Source: Bin80 sp965261255
Lineage (GTDB): Bacteria > Bacteroidota > Rhodothermia > Rhodothermales > Bin80
DNA length: 64,000 nt
Direction: 5' to 3'
NCBI GenBank assembly: GCA_965261255.1
Contig: CBDHCQ010000004.1
Coordinates: 2,666,001 to 2,730,000 of the forward strand
In this document: in pieces, positions 33,552 to 42,145 of the stretch
Numbering within the stretch: position 1 is the first letter of the stretch
Layout: each line of letters opens with the position of its first letter
The notes under the pieces: model-generated
Told to the model about the DNA's origin: nothing
The model's input: the letters and a program-made list of their open reading frames with translations, nothing else
The model's database searches: none
Position numbers and translations under genes: made by a program

Positions 33552-34580
33552 TCACTCCTCTTCACCTAGCATGCCATGTTCGTCGAACCAGCGGTACGTG
33601 TCAATGATCGATTCTCCGAGCGACCGCGGGTGAAACCCGAGTTCCGCCTGCGCCTTAGCGTTGGATATCCGCCGATTACTGTGGGCCATGACGCGGACGG
33701 ACACCGGCGTGTATAGCGGTTGACGTCCGCGACACCGATCCAAAACGACCTGGAAGGGCGCCCATAACCGGGCGGCGAATATTGGAAACTGGAGACGAGG
33801 TATGGGTACTCCGGTTGCCAGCCGGCAAAGTTCCGCCAGTTCGCGCACGGTGTGCCAGTGACCTGATACGAGGTAGTTCTCGCCACATCTCGCCTGTGTC
33901 TCGGCGGCCATCATGGCCGCAACGACATCGCGCACATCGACCCAGTCGTAGCCACCTGCGATCAGCGCGGGAAGTTTCCTGCGATGGAGGTCGAGAAATA
34001 GCTGCCCCATAGGCGACGGAGCGCCATCATAGGGTCCGATCACGCTGGTCGGATTTAGGATTACGGCGTCCAGGCCGCGATCGATGCCACGGCGGACTTC
34101 CACTTCACCAGCAGCTTTCGAACGATCGTAAGGTAAGTCGCGCGGGCTGCCCGCAGGACGGCGGCTCTCGTCCAGCACTTTGTCCAGCGGGTGCTGGTCG
34201 TAAGCGTGGATCGAGGAAACATGAACTAGTCGCCTCACGCCACATTCGAGGGCCGCTTCCACGACATTGCGGGTGCCTAGGACATTCGTGCGATGGTATT
34301 CTTGGGCCCTGACGCTACCGATCGAGACCATCGCGGCCAAATGGAACACGGTCTCCGCGCCCGCGAAGGCGCCGATTAGCGATTCCCTGTCGAGAATATC
34401 GCCCTTGACCCATTCGATGTCTAGATCCGCCGCCGTCCCTCGACGCTTCCGAAAGACCGCACGGACCTGACGGGGCCCATACTTATCGGCAAGAGCCCGC
34501 GTCAACACCCCGCCGATCTGCCCGCTCGCCCCGGTGACCACCCGTACGGTGTGAGGTCGTCCTTCATCGGGTGACTTCAT
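33552..34580 (-). CDS. NAD(P)-dependent SDR, 3-beta-HSD / dihydroflavonol-reductase-like
   Basis: 342 residues. The extended SDR cofactor motif TGASGQIGG is at residues 16-24, followed by DILDRESLIGAFAGAETVFH, LAAMVSIGS, LVHVSSIHAYD with Ser122-Ser123, and the catalytic pair Tyr151-Lys155 in LPYDRSKAAGE. The C-terminal half includes NPTSVIGPYDGAPSPMGQLF and DWVDVRDVVAAMMAAE, as in the extended NAD-dependent epimerase and 3-beta-hydroxysteroid dehydrogenase group. It is the middle gene of a minus-strand operon: 64 bases after the P450 gene and directly abutting the 5-alpha-reductase gene. With those partners it could oxidise or reduce a hydroxyl or keto group of an isoprenoid or steroid. Substrate unknown. 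Confidence 0.8.
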   Translation of the reverse strand: MKSPDEGRPHTVRVVTGASGQIGGVLTRALADKYGPRQVRAVFRKRRGTAADLDIEWVKGDILDRESLIGAFAGAETVFHLAAMVSIGSVRAQEYHRTNVLGTRNVVEAALECGVRRLVHVSSIHAYDQHPLDKVLDESRRPAGSPRDLPYDRSKAAGEVEVRRGIDRGLDAVILNPTSVIGPYDGAPSPMGQLFLDLHRRKLPALIAGGYDWVDVRDVVAAMMAAETQARCGENYLVSGHWHTVRELAELCRLATGVPIPRLQFPIFAARLWAPFQVVLDRCRGRQPLYTPVSVRVMAHSNRRISNAKAQAELGFHPRSLGESIIDTYRWFDEHGMLGEEE

Positions 34581-34644
34581 TGCGAAAGGCGCAGTTCGCG
34601 CATCGTAGGCCAGGTCATACGCTGGAGGAGCGGGCGTAGCGAAC

Positions 34645-36690
34645 TCAGCCTCGAAGTTCGTGCCGCAGCTCGGCGAGCCTGAATTTGATTTTGTTGCTGG
34701 GCGACTGCGAGGGCAACGGATCCATGGGCAACCGCTTGAAAGGGCGGACCAACTCGATCTTGAAATGGTGCGTGAGCATCAATAGGTTGATCACCATGTG
34801 CATGTGGGCCCAGCGGCGCCCAAGACATGAGTGCGTGCCCAGCCCAAAGGGCGCGTAGCCTCGGCTCCGATGCTCGTTTCGCGGGGGCGCGTAGCGGTCA
34901 ATGTCGAACGTCCAAGGATCGGGAAACACATCTTCCAAGTAATGCGCGGCCGTCTGCGCAATAACAAGCTGCGTCCCGACCGGCAATTCGAAACCCTCCA
35001 CTACGCAAGTGTTCATCACCGTGCGCATCGACATGGGCACGATAGGCGACATCCGAAGGGTCTCCATCAGCACTCGGCGGGTCACGTCGATCCGGTCTGG
35101 ACTCAAGTCATCTTCACTGGGATCGCCATCGGCCCACAACGCATCCGCCTCGGCTGTGACTCGCTCGTACAACTCGGGATTCTGCAGCAGCCTGTAAAGG
35201 GCAAAGCCAACCTGGTCGCCCATGTACATGGCAGTCATCAAGATCGCCCCTAGCGGCAACGATAGGTCGGATTCGGGCAGGAATTGGGGATCAGACGCGT
35301 GCAGGGCCAAGTACGCGTCCACCACATCCTTAGGCATCCCAGCTCGCTGCGTGGTCGTATGTGTATTCTCCATACGGTCTATGATCCGTTGCATGGCCTT
35401 CGCCCTGCGGCGCATCGACAGGGTATGGAGCATGAAAGTTGGCAACATCTTGATGATGCCTACATTGAGTACCCGTACCTTGTATTCGAGCGCGTCCATA
35501 ATTTCGTCCTGGGTGTCAATGCTGGCCAGGAGCGGCGATGACTGTGCGTTTAGAAATAGCCGCATCATCACCTGAGCCGGCATGATGGCGCCGACGTCCC
35601 AACTCGCCATGTGAGTGCGGGACAGATCAAAGACCTCGTCCAGACGCCTGGTCAAAGTCGTGAGAGAGTAAGCGGGTTGCAGCGACTTTCGAAAACGAAA
35701 GTGATCGGCACCGTCAGTCGAGTGCATCGAGCGCGACACGCCATACGCTTTGTCGACGCCCTCGAAGTACTCCTTCGACCGCAAGAACCCCCGCCCCTTG
35801 CTATGGGCCCATTGATTCGTCTTCAACCCCGCCAGCACAACAATATTCTGGCGGAATGGGAGCCTTAACTCAAACACTGGACCGTACTTTTCGGCCAAAC
35901 TGGCGAACCCTGCCGGCAGCCTCCCCTCTCGCAGCTCGCGGTTGAACACCAGATCACGCAGGGACACGGCTGGGATCGGCTTGGTCAACGAGGGCCGGCG
36001 CAGCGAGGGCGCGACGATGCTCTCGGACACTGCTGTCGCAATCGCTCGGCCGATCGTGTCCATCTGGCTGACTAACTTAATTCGCTCTTCAGCCACCTCG
36101 TCGATTGGAAACATCTGTTGGAACGCGTTACAGGCGTCGACGAGGCCAGTGATAATCACGTCACGCGGCCCCGGAATTTCATCCGCGAAGATGATCCTGA
36201 TTAGCCGGGCCCTTACGAACTGGCTCGCCAAGGGGTCTTCTTCCAGCGATGTATCGCCCGATTGCTGCCGCTTGGTGAACGTATAGAAATCGCCGGGATG
36301 GCGGTCGAGAATCTGTCGCCGAACAAGCCGGTCCAGCGCATTGGAGATCACTGATTCGGACTTCGGAGCGAGCCGCTCAACCCAGTAGCCGACATCATGT
36401 TGCTCCGTTTCGGTCGCGATCTCCTGCAAGATCCGGTCCAGCACCGGACGACCGGTCTCGGTCGAATCAAACAGAATCAGCGACTTCAAATCGGAGTCGA
36501 TGCGACCTAGCAACGACAGTTCACCCAAGGCTGCTCCGGCCATCGCGCAGTTAAGGTTCCAGCCGGGTACCTGACGAAAATATCCGGTCTCTTCGTCCAG
36601 CAGTGCCAACAGCAACTCTTCCTGCAGACTCAGGGTGGACGCCTCCCGAGCCGTTTCAATTGCTGTCTCGTGAGTCATCAATGCACACAT
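34645..36690 (-). CDS. Fusion of a GPP34 (Golgi phosphoprotein 3) domain with cytochrome P450
   Basis: 681 residues (start at 36690, or 36678). Residues about 20-225 read as a GPP34/Vps74 domain: LSLQEELLLALLDEETG, CAMAGAALGELSLLGRI, GRPVLDRILQEIATE, and VISNALDRLVRRQILDRH. GPP34 proteins bind phosphoinositide-rich membranes in eukaryotes; bacterial ones are common in Actinobacteria and Myxobacteria. From about 245 on it is a P450: the ExxR pair in ETLRMSPIVPMS, the FDIDRYAPPR meander, and the haem-cysteine loop FGLGTHSCLGRR (Cys622). The I-helix, usually AGxDT, reads MYMGDQVGFAL, so the acidic Asp is kept but the Thr is lost. It heads an operon with the SDR and 5-alpha-reductase genes. The lead domain may hold the enzyme at the membrane, where a lipophilic substrate is; this is inference. 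Confidence 0.85.
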   Translation of the reverse strand: MCALMTHETAIETAREASTLSLQEELLLALLDEETGYFRQVPGWNLNCAMAGAALGELSLLGRIDSDLKSLILFDSTETGRPVLDRILQEIATETEQHDVGYWVERLAPKSESVISNALDRLVRRQILDRHPGDFYTFTKRQQSGDTSLEEDPLASQFVRARLIRIIFADEIPGPRDVIITGLVDACNAFQQMFPIDEVAEERIKLVSQMDTIGRAIATAVSESIVAPSLRRPSLTKPIPAVSLRDLVFNRELREGRLPAGFASLAEKYGPVFELRLPFRQNIVVLAGLKTNQWAHSKGRGFLRSKEYFEGVDKAYGVSRSMHSTDGADHFRFRKSLQPAYSLTTLTRRLDEVFDLSRTHMASWDVGAIMPAQVMMRLFLNAQSSPLLASIDTQDEIMDALEYKVRVLNVGIIKMLPTFMLHTLSMRRRAKAMQRIIDRMENTHTTTQRAGMPKDVVDAYLALHASDPQFLPESDLSLPLGAILMTAMYMGDQVGFALYRLLQNPELYERVTAEADALWADGDPSEDDLSPDRIDVTRRVLMETLRMSPIVPMSMRTVMNTCVVEGFELPVGTQLVIAQTAAHYLEDVFPDPWTFDIDRYAPPRNEHRSRGYAPFGLGTHSCLGRRWAHMHMVINLLMLTHHFKIELVRPFKRLPMDPLPSQSPSNKIKFRLAELRHELRG

Positions 36691-36900
36691 TCGCTTCCTC
36701 GTAAAGTCTTGCTGAGAAGATTACAGCAGAGGCCTGAAAACATTTAGATATATGCAGGTTCCTGTGGAAGGTTTCCACGATTCCATTTGAAGGATTCCAC
36801 TATACCAAGACTGCTGGAATGGCAGTCGGCCCGAGATATGGGGATTCGTTCGTGTATGCTGCGCGAGGCTGAAGATTCAACCCAGAGAATGTTTAATCGC
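36691..36900. other. Short region between the P450 gene and the IS21 relic
   Basis: 210 bases holding the promoter of the minus-strand operon. It contains the self-similar block TTCC-ACGATTCCATTTGAAGG-ATTCC near 36773-36797. No istA end was recognised, so the IS21 remnant appears to start at istB. Confidence 0.3.
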
Positions 36901-37616
36901 ATGCTCTTACATCCAACTATCTCAACACTTGCACAAATGCGATTCAACGCCATGGGCTCGGCCCTGTGGGACCAATTGGACGCGCCCGACTTCAAGGCAA
37001 TGCCGTTTTTGGACCGCCATGGACTTATGGTGTAGCAGGAGGAAGCAGTGCGCAGAGATCTGCGGCTGATCGGCGGTTACAGTCCGCCAAACTGCGCCTT
37101 CCCGCCAGCATAGCTGGCGTAGATTACAGTGTCTCTCGCGGCTTGGATCAACAACTTTAGCTCCCCATGACTAGCTGTCAGGGGATCCGCCGCCTGCGGA
37201 ATGTAATCATCACCGGACCTACCGGAGTCGGTAAAAGCTGCGTGGCCTGTGCCTTGGCCCACAAAGCAAGTCTGGAACACTTCTGAACCCGGAACACGCG
37301 GCCGCCCCGACTCCTGAAAACCCTGCAAACCGCCCGTGAAGAGGGTGCCTACCTGACAACCTTGAGACAGCTGGCCCACATAGACGTACTTGTGCTGGAC
37401 GATTGGGGACTGCGCCGGATTCGTCTGCCTCAACAGCGGGACTTGATGGAGTTCCTAGATGACCGCTACACCGCGTGATCTACGGTTGCGACCCGTCTGC
37501 ATCCGTTGGTTCAAGGTATGAAACCATGGGAGACCCGACCTTGACAGATGCAATTCTGGAAAGACTTGCCAACAATGCACACAATATCTAATTGACCTGC
37601 GAGTCGATGCGCAATG
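36901..37616 (+). pseudogene. Decayed IS21-family istB helper ATPase
   Basis: Fragments in all three frames line up with IstB from end to end: MLLHPTISTLAQMRFNAMGS at the start, RRLQSAKLRLPASIAGVDYS near 37090, the Walker A segment NVIITGPTGVGKSCVACALA near 37203, HIDVLVLDDWGL (Walker B) near 37375, and DPTLTDAILERLANNAHNI near 37530 followed by ESMRN. At least three stops (for example after GLMV, after ASLEHF and after NAHNI) and several frame changes interrupt it, so it is inactive. No istA and no terminal repeats are visible. It lies 210 bases from the steroid-enzyme operon and suggests the operon came in, or was rearranged, with a mobile element. Confidence 0.85.
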
Positions 37617-38164
37617 TGGAAGGACAACAAGGATTAGAAAACGAGATGACCTTATGATGCAGACCACAAGGACCAGCTACATGGGGGCCCACCTGTTGCA
37701 CACGCGAAGTGTCCCAGATCAATCGGATTGGTGGCTCACATGGTCAGAAAATGCAAATGACACGTAGGATTCAATTCCCCACTAGGCTCGGGTGGACAGT
37801 CCCGATCTACGGTACAATATCGTTTATGTCGGTACTATTATATATAAGCCAAGCCGTGGCAGATGACGGTTTTCCTGCGAATGTTGTCTAGATCTCCTCA
37901 GAAGAAAAGAATTGCAGGCCCAAAATTCTTCAAATTTTCTGTACCTTCTGTCGGAATATTTGCAAGTTATCTCAAAGGCATATGCAATCCACTTCGCCGT
38001 AAACAATCCAGCACTAGAGTCAAGCGACTCAATGGGAAAATCCAGGAAATCAAAACCGCCGGAGAAAAGTATAAGGCGTTTGAGCAGATTCAGATCTTCT
38101 GATTCTCTTTTTCTGAGGGGCTTAAACCTCTCTTCACAACAATAACGGTAGAACCAAAAATCAA
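37617..38164. other. Intergenic, no clear gene
   Basis: 548 bases after the istB relic. Two overlapping frames of 77-79 codons (37863-38145) lack any family signal and compete with each other. The region is A+T-richer than the operon and carries the promoter of the HU gene at 38165. Confidence 0.4.
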
Positions 38165-38458
38165 ATGACCAAGTCTGATCTTGTAACCAAAGTATCTCGG
38201 GAAATTGGACCGAAAATTTCCAAGACCGAATGTAGTTCGGTCGTGGACGTCCTGCTGTCCTCCATTACGGAGGAGCTTGCGCAGGGAAATTCAGTCGAAA
38301 TCCGAGGATTTGGCACCTTCAAGGTCCGTGAGCGCAAGGCACGGATGGGACGAAATCCAAATACCAGTGAGCCTGTAGCGATTCCAGCTCGCAGCGTCCC
38401 CGTCTTTACGCCTTCAAAAAATTTCCGTGACCGCGTGGACCAAGGTGCTTCTGCGTGA
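38165..38458 (+). CDS. HU/IHF-family DNA-binding protein
   Basis: 97 residues. The HU/IHF fold is complete: MTKSDLVTKVSREIGPKISK at the start, LLSSITEELAQGNSVEIRGF in the dimer helix and strand, and GTFKVRERKARMGRNPNTSE with the DNA-inserting arm loop RNPNT, where the conserved Pro is present. The C-terminus IPARSVPVFTPSKNFRDRV is usual. It binds and bends DNA as a dimer, compacting the chromosome and helping recombination and replication. It is a single gene, with an IS relic on one side and a strong hairpin after the stop. Confidence 0.92.
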   Translation: MTKSDLVTKVSREIGPKISKTECSSVVDVLLSSITEELAQGNSVEIRGFGTFKVRERKARMGRNPNTSEPVAIPARSVPVFTPSKNFRDRVDQGASA

Positions 38459-38471
38459 TCGTAGACGCAAG

Positions 38472-38501
38472 TCCTGAGAAGAATGCTAATTCTGCTCAGG
38501 A
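38472..38501 (+). terminator. Long hairpin after the HU gene
   Basis: TCCTGAG-A-AGAAT (38472-38484) pairs with ATTCT-G-CTCAGGA (38489-38501) around a four-base loop. That is 12 pairs and one mismatch, beginning 14 bases after the HU stop. A T-run does not follow, so it may protect the mRNA end or pause transcription rather than act as a classical terminator. Confidence 0.55.
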
Positions 38502-39013
38502 TGCAATGTCGCCGAAGAAACCGGGACACTCGTTGTTGCTGAGCCGTCCCGTTTGAGGAGTCCACGAATGCCGGATGCGTGGACCTGAATGCGCGTATTG
38601 CGCGAGTTGGTTATTGTATAGTTCAACACGCACGGAATGCGGACGAAGTCGTTCCTCCGCGTTGTTTGCCTCCTGGCAGGCGCAAGATGTCCACGCTCGC
38701 ATGAAATTATCTCGCGATCTTGGTTGTGATCGTTAATTTGTCGTCCAAGAGTAGCGAATACCTTGAGGCTAATCCTTACTGGGACCTCTCCTTATCGGCG
38801 AGGTTGGGAGCGAGCATTGAACGTACCAGTCACTGGCCAGTCGAGGATTTGTGGGTTTATCGCACGAGTAATCAGATGAGCGCAAAGAACGGGCCGGTCT
38901 CCCAGACTGAAAGGCTTGGGCCTCATTGAATTGTGCCCGACTAAGTCAGGGGCGTGATCTCAACTTAGCGGAGAACTCGTTTTTGGGGACCTTCTGAGTA
39001 CAGGCTGACTCAA
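38502..39013. other. Intergenic, no clear gene
   Basis: 512 bases between the HU hairpin and the convergent GNAT gene. Two short frames (38496-38702 minus, 38720-38929 plus) have no family signal, start at weak places and are not called. A loose GGGGACCT block near 38986 resembles the start of the 22-base palindrome but lacks its second half. Confidence 0.4.
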
Positions 39014-39424
39014 TCAATCGGTCTCAACGGCCCATACGTCGTCGACCGCTTTTAACCCCGCATGCCTGTGAAAGCGGCCCAATGTGCTTCTGAGCACGAG
39101 CTCCGTGCCCTCGCAGTGGTCCTGCACACTTTTCATCAGGCGCTTGCCTATACCTAAACCCTGAACATCAGGCTCCACAGCCAAGTCACAAAGGTAACTG
39201 TACATCACTCCATCCGTCAGAACCCGGGCTATACCCAATAGACGGGTCCCTTTCCATGCTGTGAGTACCAGAGATGCTCGCTCAAACATTGTCCATAGAC
39301 GCTCCGGGTTCGAAACCGGACGATGCAGCGGAGCCCGACGATAAAGAATACGGATCAGCTGTGGCGTGAGATCCTCCAGACCTTTTCTTATCTCAACCGT
39401 GTCAATGGTCTGCGATTCCATCAT
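39014..39424 (-). CDS. GNAT-family acetyltransferase
   Basis: 136 residues from the ATG at 39424 (39421 also possible), a start that lies 13 bases after the sucC stop; the longer frame runs back into sucC. The acetyl-CoA-binding A motif is seen as LAVEPDVQGLGIGKRLMKSV (Gln-x-x-Gly-x-Gly) near residue 90, with SYLCDLAVEP before it. Aspects of the short N-terminal half, TPQLIRILYRRAPLHRPVSN, vary between GNATs. Members acetylate small amines, antibiotics or proteins; nothing here tells the substrate. It is probably co-transcribed with sucC. Confidence 0.85.
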   Translation of the reverse strand: MMESQTIDTVEIRKGLEDLTPQLIRILYRRAPLHRPVSNPERLWTMFERASLVLTAWKGTRLLGIARVLTDGVMYSYLCDLAVEPDVQGLGIGKRLMKSVQDHCEGTELVLRSTLGRFHRHAGLKAVDDVWAVETD

Positions 39425-39437
39425 ATAACTATTTTGT

Positions 39438-40610
39438 TTATGCTGCCAAAGCCAAACGTACCTTGTCTGCTGCCTGCTCAAACAACACGGCAGATTCAAG
39501 TTCAATCCCGCTTTCGTTCAACACTCGTTGTCCCTCCGCAGCATTCGTCCCCTGCAACCGCACAATCAGCGGAACGCTAATTCCAACATTGCGCGCAGCC
39601 TCTACAACACCCCGGGCAACCCGGTCGCAGCGAACAATACCGCCAAATATATTCACCAGTACTGCCCGCACATTTGAATCCTTTAGAATGATGCGGAATC
39701 CGGCTTCAACGGTCTCTGCACTCGCGGTGCCCCCGACATCCAGGAAGTTAGCCGGATTGCCCCCGGCAAGTTTGATAATATCCATGGTCGCCATAGCCAA
39801 ACCCGCCCCGTTTACCATACACCCAACATTTCCGTCCAGCTTTACATAGTTCAAATTAGAGGCGTGTGCCTCTACCTCCAAGGGATCCTCTTCGTGTAAA
39901 TCCCGGAGTGCAGCCAGGTCCTTGTGTCGATACAAAGCATTGTCATCCAAATTGAGCTTTGCATCAATAGCAACCACACGACCATCCTTGGTAAGTACGA
40001 GTGGGTTAATCTCTGCCAGAGACGCATCGACTCCTATGTATGCAGCAAAGAGCGAACTTATAAAATTAGCGGCCTGCCTTGCAGTCTTGCCCTCAAAGCC
40101 GAGCCCGTAGGCCAATTGCCGGGCTTGAAATCCTTGCAGACCAAGTCCCTGGTCCGCCCATACCTTGAGAATCTTGTCCGGCGTTTCAGCAGCTACTTTT
40201 TCTATTTCCACACCTCCTTCCGTTGAGGCCATCACTACATGCTGGCTACGGGCCCGGTCAAGGGTTACCCCTATGTAGAACTCCTTTGCAATATCAACGG
40301 CAGGAGCAACCAGAACTTTACGCACCAGCTGTCCTTCTGGACCGGTCTGATGCGTAATCAAATTCATGCCAAGTATCTTCCCGGCTACATTCGCTACTTC
40401 ATCCAAGCCATGTGCCAGCTTTACCCCACCTCCCTTACCACGCCCACCCGCGTGAATCTGCGCTTTAACTACAAACAGCTCCCCATAGACCGGCACCATT
40501 GCCCGAGCAACCTCTACCGCCTCAGCGATCGTTGAGGCAACTTCACCAGGCTGCATAGCTACACCATATTCTTCCAGTATATCCTTTGCCTGATACTCGT
40601 GAACTTTCAT
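39438..40610 (-). CDS. sucC: Succinyl-CoA synthetase (ADP-forming) beta subunit
   Basis: 390 residues from the ATG at 40610, where the typical MKVHEYQAKDILEEYGVAM starts; the frame reaches back to 40658 but has an unlikely leader. SucC with SucD makes succinate and ATP from succinyl-CoA in the TCA cycle. The ATP-grasp domain shows VKAQIHAGGRGKGGGVKLA, EGGVEIEKVA, and the C-terminal CoA-ligase part shows DVGGTASAETVEAGF and ALVNIFGGIVRCD. The alpha-subunit gene sucD is not in the window. It is followed at 13 bases by the acetyltransferase gene and diverges from the LptF/G gene across 92 bases. Confidence 0.95.
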   Translation of the reverse strand: MKVHEYQAKDILEEYGVAMQPGEVASTIAEAVEVARAMVPVYGELFVVKAQIHAGGRGKGGGVKLAHGLDEVANVAGKILGMNLITHQTGPEGQLVRKVLVAPAVDIAKEFYIGVTLDRARSQHVVMASTEGGVEIEKVAAETPDKILKVWADQGLGLQGFQARQLAYGLGFEGKTARQAANFISSLFAAYIGVDASLAEINPLVLTKDGRVVAIDAKLNLDDNALYRHKDLAALRDLHEEDPLEVEAHASNLNYVKLDGNVGCMVNGAGLAMATMDIIKLAGGNPANFLDVGGTASAETVEAGFRIILKDSNVRAVLVNIFGGIVRCDRVARGVVEAARNVGISVPLIVRLQGTNAAEGQRVLNESGIELESAVLFEQAADKVRLALAA

Positions 40611-40702
40611 TGAACTCAGAACGATTATGACGGGGACAGGTACACACTGATTCTCCAATTGTTCAAATCCGGCAAGCTAAACACGGCATGATCTTGACCA
40701 CC

Positions 40703-41770
40703 ATGGATCGACATATTACGGGGCGGATATTGGGAACGTATGTGTTTCTGGTACTGGTCTTGATCATCTTCTTTGTGTTGCTTCACTATTTGGAGTACAT
40801 TGACGATTTTTTGGATCGTAATGCTCCGATGCGAAAAATTTATTTCGTGTATTACCCCAGTTTTATCCCGGATATTATCCGGCAGGTTTCGCCCCTTGCG
40901 CTTTTTCTTGCTGCAATCTTCACCACTGGTCGACTAGCGCAGTCATTTCAGATCGTTGCGCTGCAAACCAGCGGCGTTGCGCTGCAACGCCTCGCAGTCC
41001 CTTACTGCCTGATCGGGGTATTTGTGAGCGTACTCATGTTTTTTTTAGGAGGATGGATCGTACCAAATACTAATCAGACCGTCCTTTCCTACGATGAACT
41101 CTACATAAATACCAGGACACAACAGCTCTATGTCAGCGAAATTCATCGACGCAACGACCCCACCAGTGTAGTTACTGTGGGATACTTTGATCGTCGAACC
41201 AACACAGCCCACAGGGTTCAGCTGCAACGATTCAACGCCGACGGTACGCTTAGTGAGCGCGTGGATGGACGGCAAATGGTTTGGCAGGACTCACTATGGC
41301 ATTTTTCGTATGCAGTAATACGAAAATTCAATGATGGATATGAGAGCCGTCAAATCGTGGCACCTCTAGATACCGTTCTTCTTGTATTTCCCCGGGACCT
41401 TGCCCGTAGACAAAGAGACATTGAGTCAATGACGATTCCCGTCGCTGCTGATTACGTGGATGCCTTGAGGCGAAGTGGGGTGGGAGACACAGGTCGTGCC
41501 ATGATTGGATACTACTCCAAGTACGCCTACCCCATCGCAAACCTGATTGTCCTGCTCATTGCGCTCCCATTAGCCTGCAAGCGTAGACGCGGAGGGCAGG
41601 CAGTTCAAATTGGAATCGCACTATTGGTCGCCTTTGTCTACCTCGCTGCACAAAAACTCATTGAACCGTTTGGCTACACGGAGGAATTGAACCCACTCCT
41701 GGCTACTATACTTCCACATGTCCTGTTCATGGGCGCTGCAATCGCAGCATTAACCACTGCACGAAAATAG
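40703..41770 (+). CDS. LptF/LptG (YjgP/YjgQ) family permease
   Basis: 355 residues from the ATG at 40703 (40688 is an alternative), giving the typical MDRHITGRILGTYVFLVLVL. The layout is two N-terminal membrane helices, then SFIPDIIRQVSPLALFLAAI and QIVALQTSGVALQRLAVPYC, a periplasmic beta-jelly-roll in the middle (LYVSEIHRRNDPTSVVTVGY and EPRVQLQRF-like strands), and three helices at the end. LptF and LptG with the LptB ATPase pull lipopolysaccharide from the inner membrane; this member belongs with the LptD-like protein at 29640. The F/G paralogues cannot be separated safely. The gene ends one base before the convergent DUF3467 gene. Confidence 0.9.
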   Translation: MDRHITGRILGTYVFLVLVLIIFFVLLHYLEYIDDFLDRNAPMRKIYFVYYPSFIPDIIRQVSPLALFLAAIFTTGRLAQSFQIVALQTSGVALQRLAVPYCLIGVFVSVLMFFLGGWIVPNTNQTVLSYDELYINTRTQQLYVSEIHRRNDPTSVVTVGYFDRRTNTAHRVQLQRFNADGTLSERVDGRQMVWQDSLWHFSYAVIRKFNDGYESRQIVAPLDTVLLVFPRDLARRQRDIESMTIPVAADYVDALRRSGVGDTGRAMIGYYSKYAYPIANLIVLLIALPLACKRRRGGQAVQIGIALLVAFVYLAAQKLIEPFGYTEELNPLLATILPHVLFMGAAIAALTTARK

Positions 41771-42124
41771 CTAGGCTTCCCCCACCTGACCACCGCCAAA
41801 CTGAACGGACATAGGCTCCGATACCGGACTGCCCGGGATCTCCCCGTTTGCGTTCTCAAATTTCTCAATATTCTGCCCTAGGGCATGCAACATCCGTTTA
41901 GCATGCCGCGGTGTGAGAATGATCCGGTTCTTGACCTTTGCTCTTGGAATCCCCGGCATCACAAGAATGAAATCCAGCACAAACTCCTCCGATGAATGTC
42001 CCACCATAACCAGATTGGCATACTGACCGTCCGCAACGGTTTCACTCAACTCAATCTTTAGATCCGTGCTTTCAGGATCAGACTGCTGGTCAAAATCATC
42101 AATATCGTTAGCGTCCTCTGCCAT
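41771..42124 (-). CDS. DUF3467 family protein
   Basis: 117 residues. DUF3467 is a short family found in Bacteroidota and relatives, of unknown function. The central block LSETVADGQYANLVMVGHSS, then EEFVLDFILVMPGIPRAKV and RIILTPRHAKRMLHALGQNI, matches the family pattern. The N-terminus is acidic and low-complexity (NDIDDFDQQSDPESTD). There is no signal or membrane span, so it is cytoplasmic. It abuts the convergent LptF/G gene with no spacing and is 21 bases after the cysteine/cystathionine synthase gene, with which it may be co-transcribed. Confidence 0.88.
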   Translation of the reverse strand: MAEDANDIDDFDQQSDPESTDLKIELSETVADGQYANLVMVGHSSEEFVLDFILVMPGIPRAKVKNRIILTPRHAKRMLHALGQNIEKFENANGEIPGSPVSEPMSVQFGGGQVGEA

Positions 42125-42145
42125 TGTAGCTTGATTTTCTGTGAA

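Noticed and set aside
34645..36690. Reading the N-terminal 240 residues as an unrelated regulatory helix bundle
   Set aside because: The order of LSLQEELLLALLDEETG, the AGAALGELSLLGRI helix and the LDRLVRRQIL segment fits GPP34 better; still to be confirmed by profile search.
37863..38145. Two overlapping frames of 77-79 codons after the istB relic
   Set aside because: They compete for the same DNA in different frames, and neither shows a family pattern or good start.
38496..38929. Short frames between the HU and GNAT genes
   Set aside because: Low-complexity, no recognisable motif, and one overlaps the HU hairpin.
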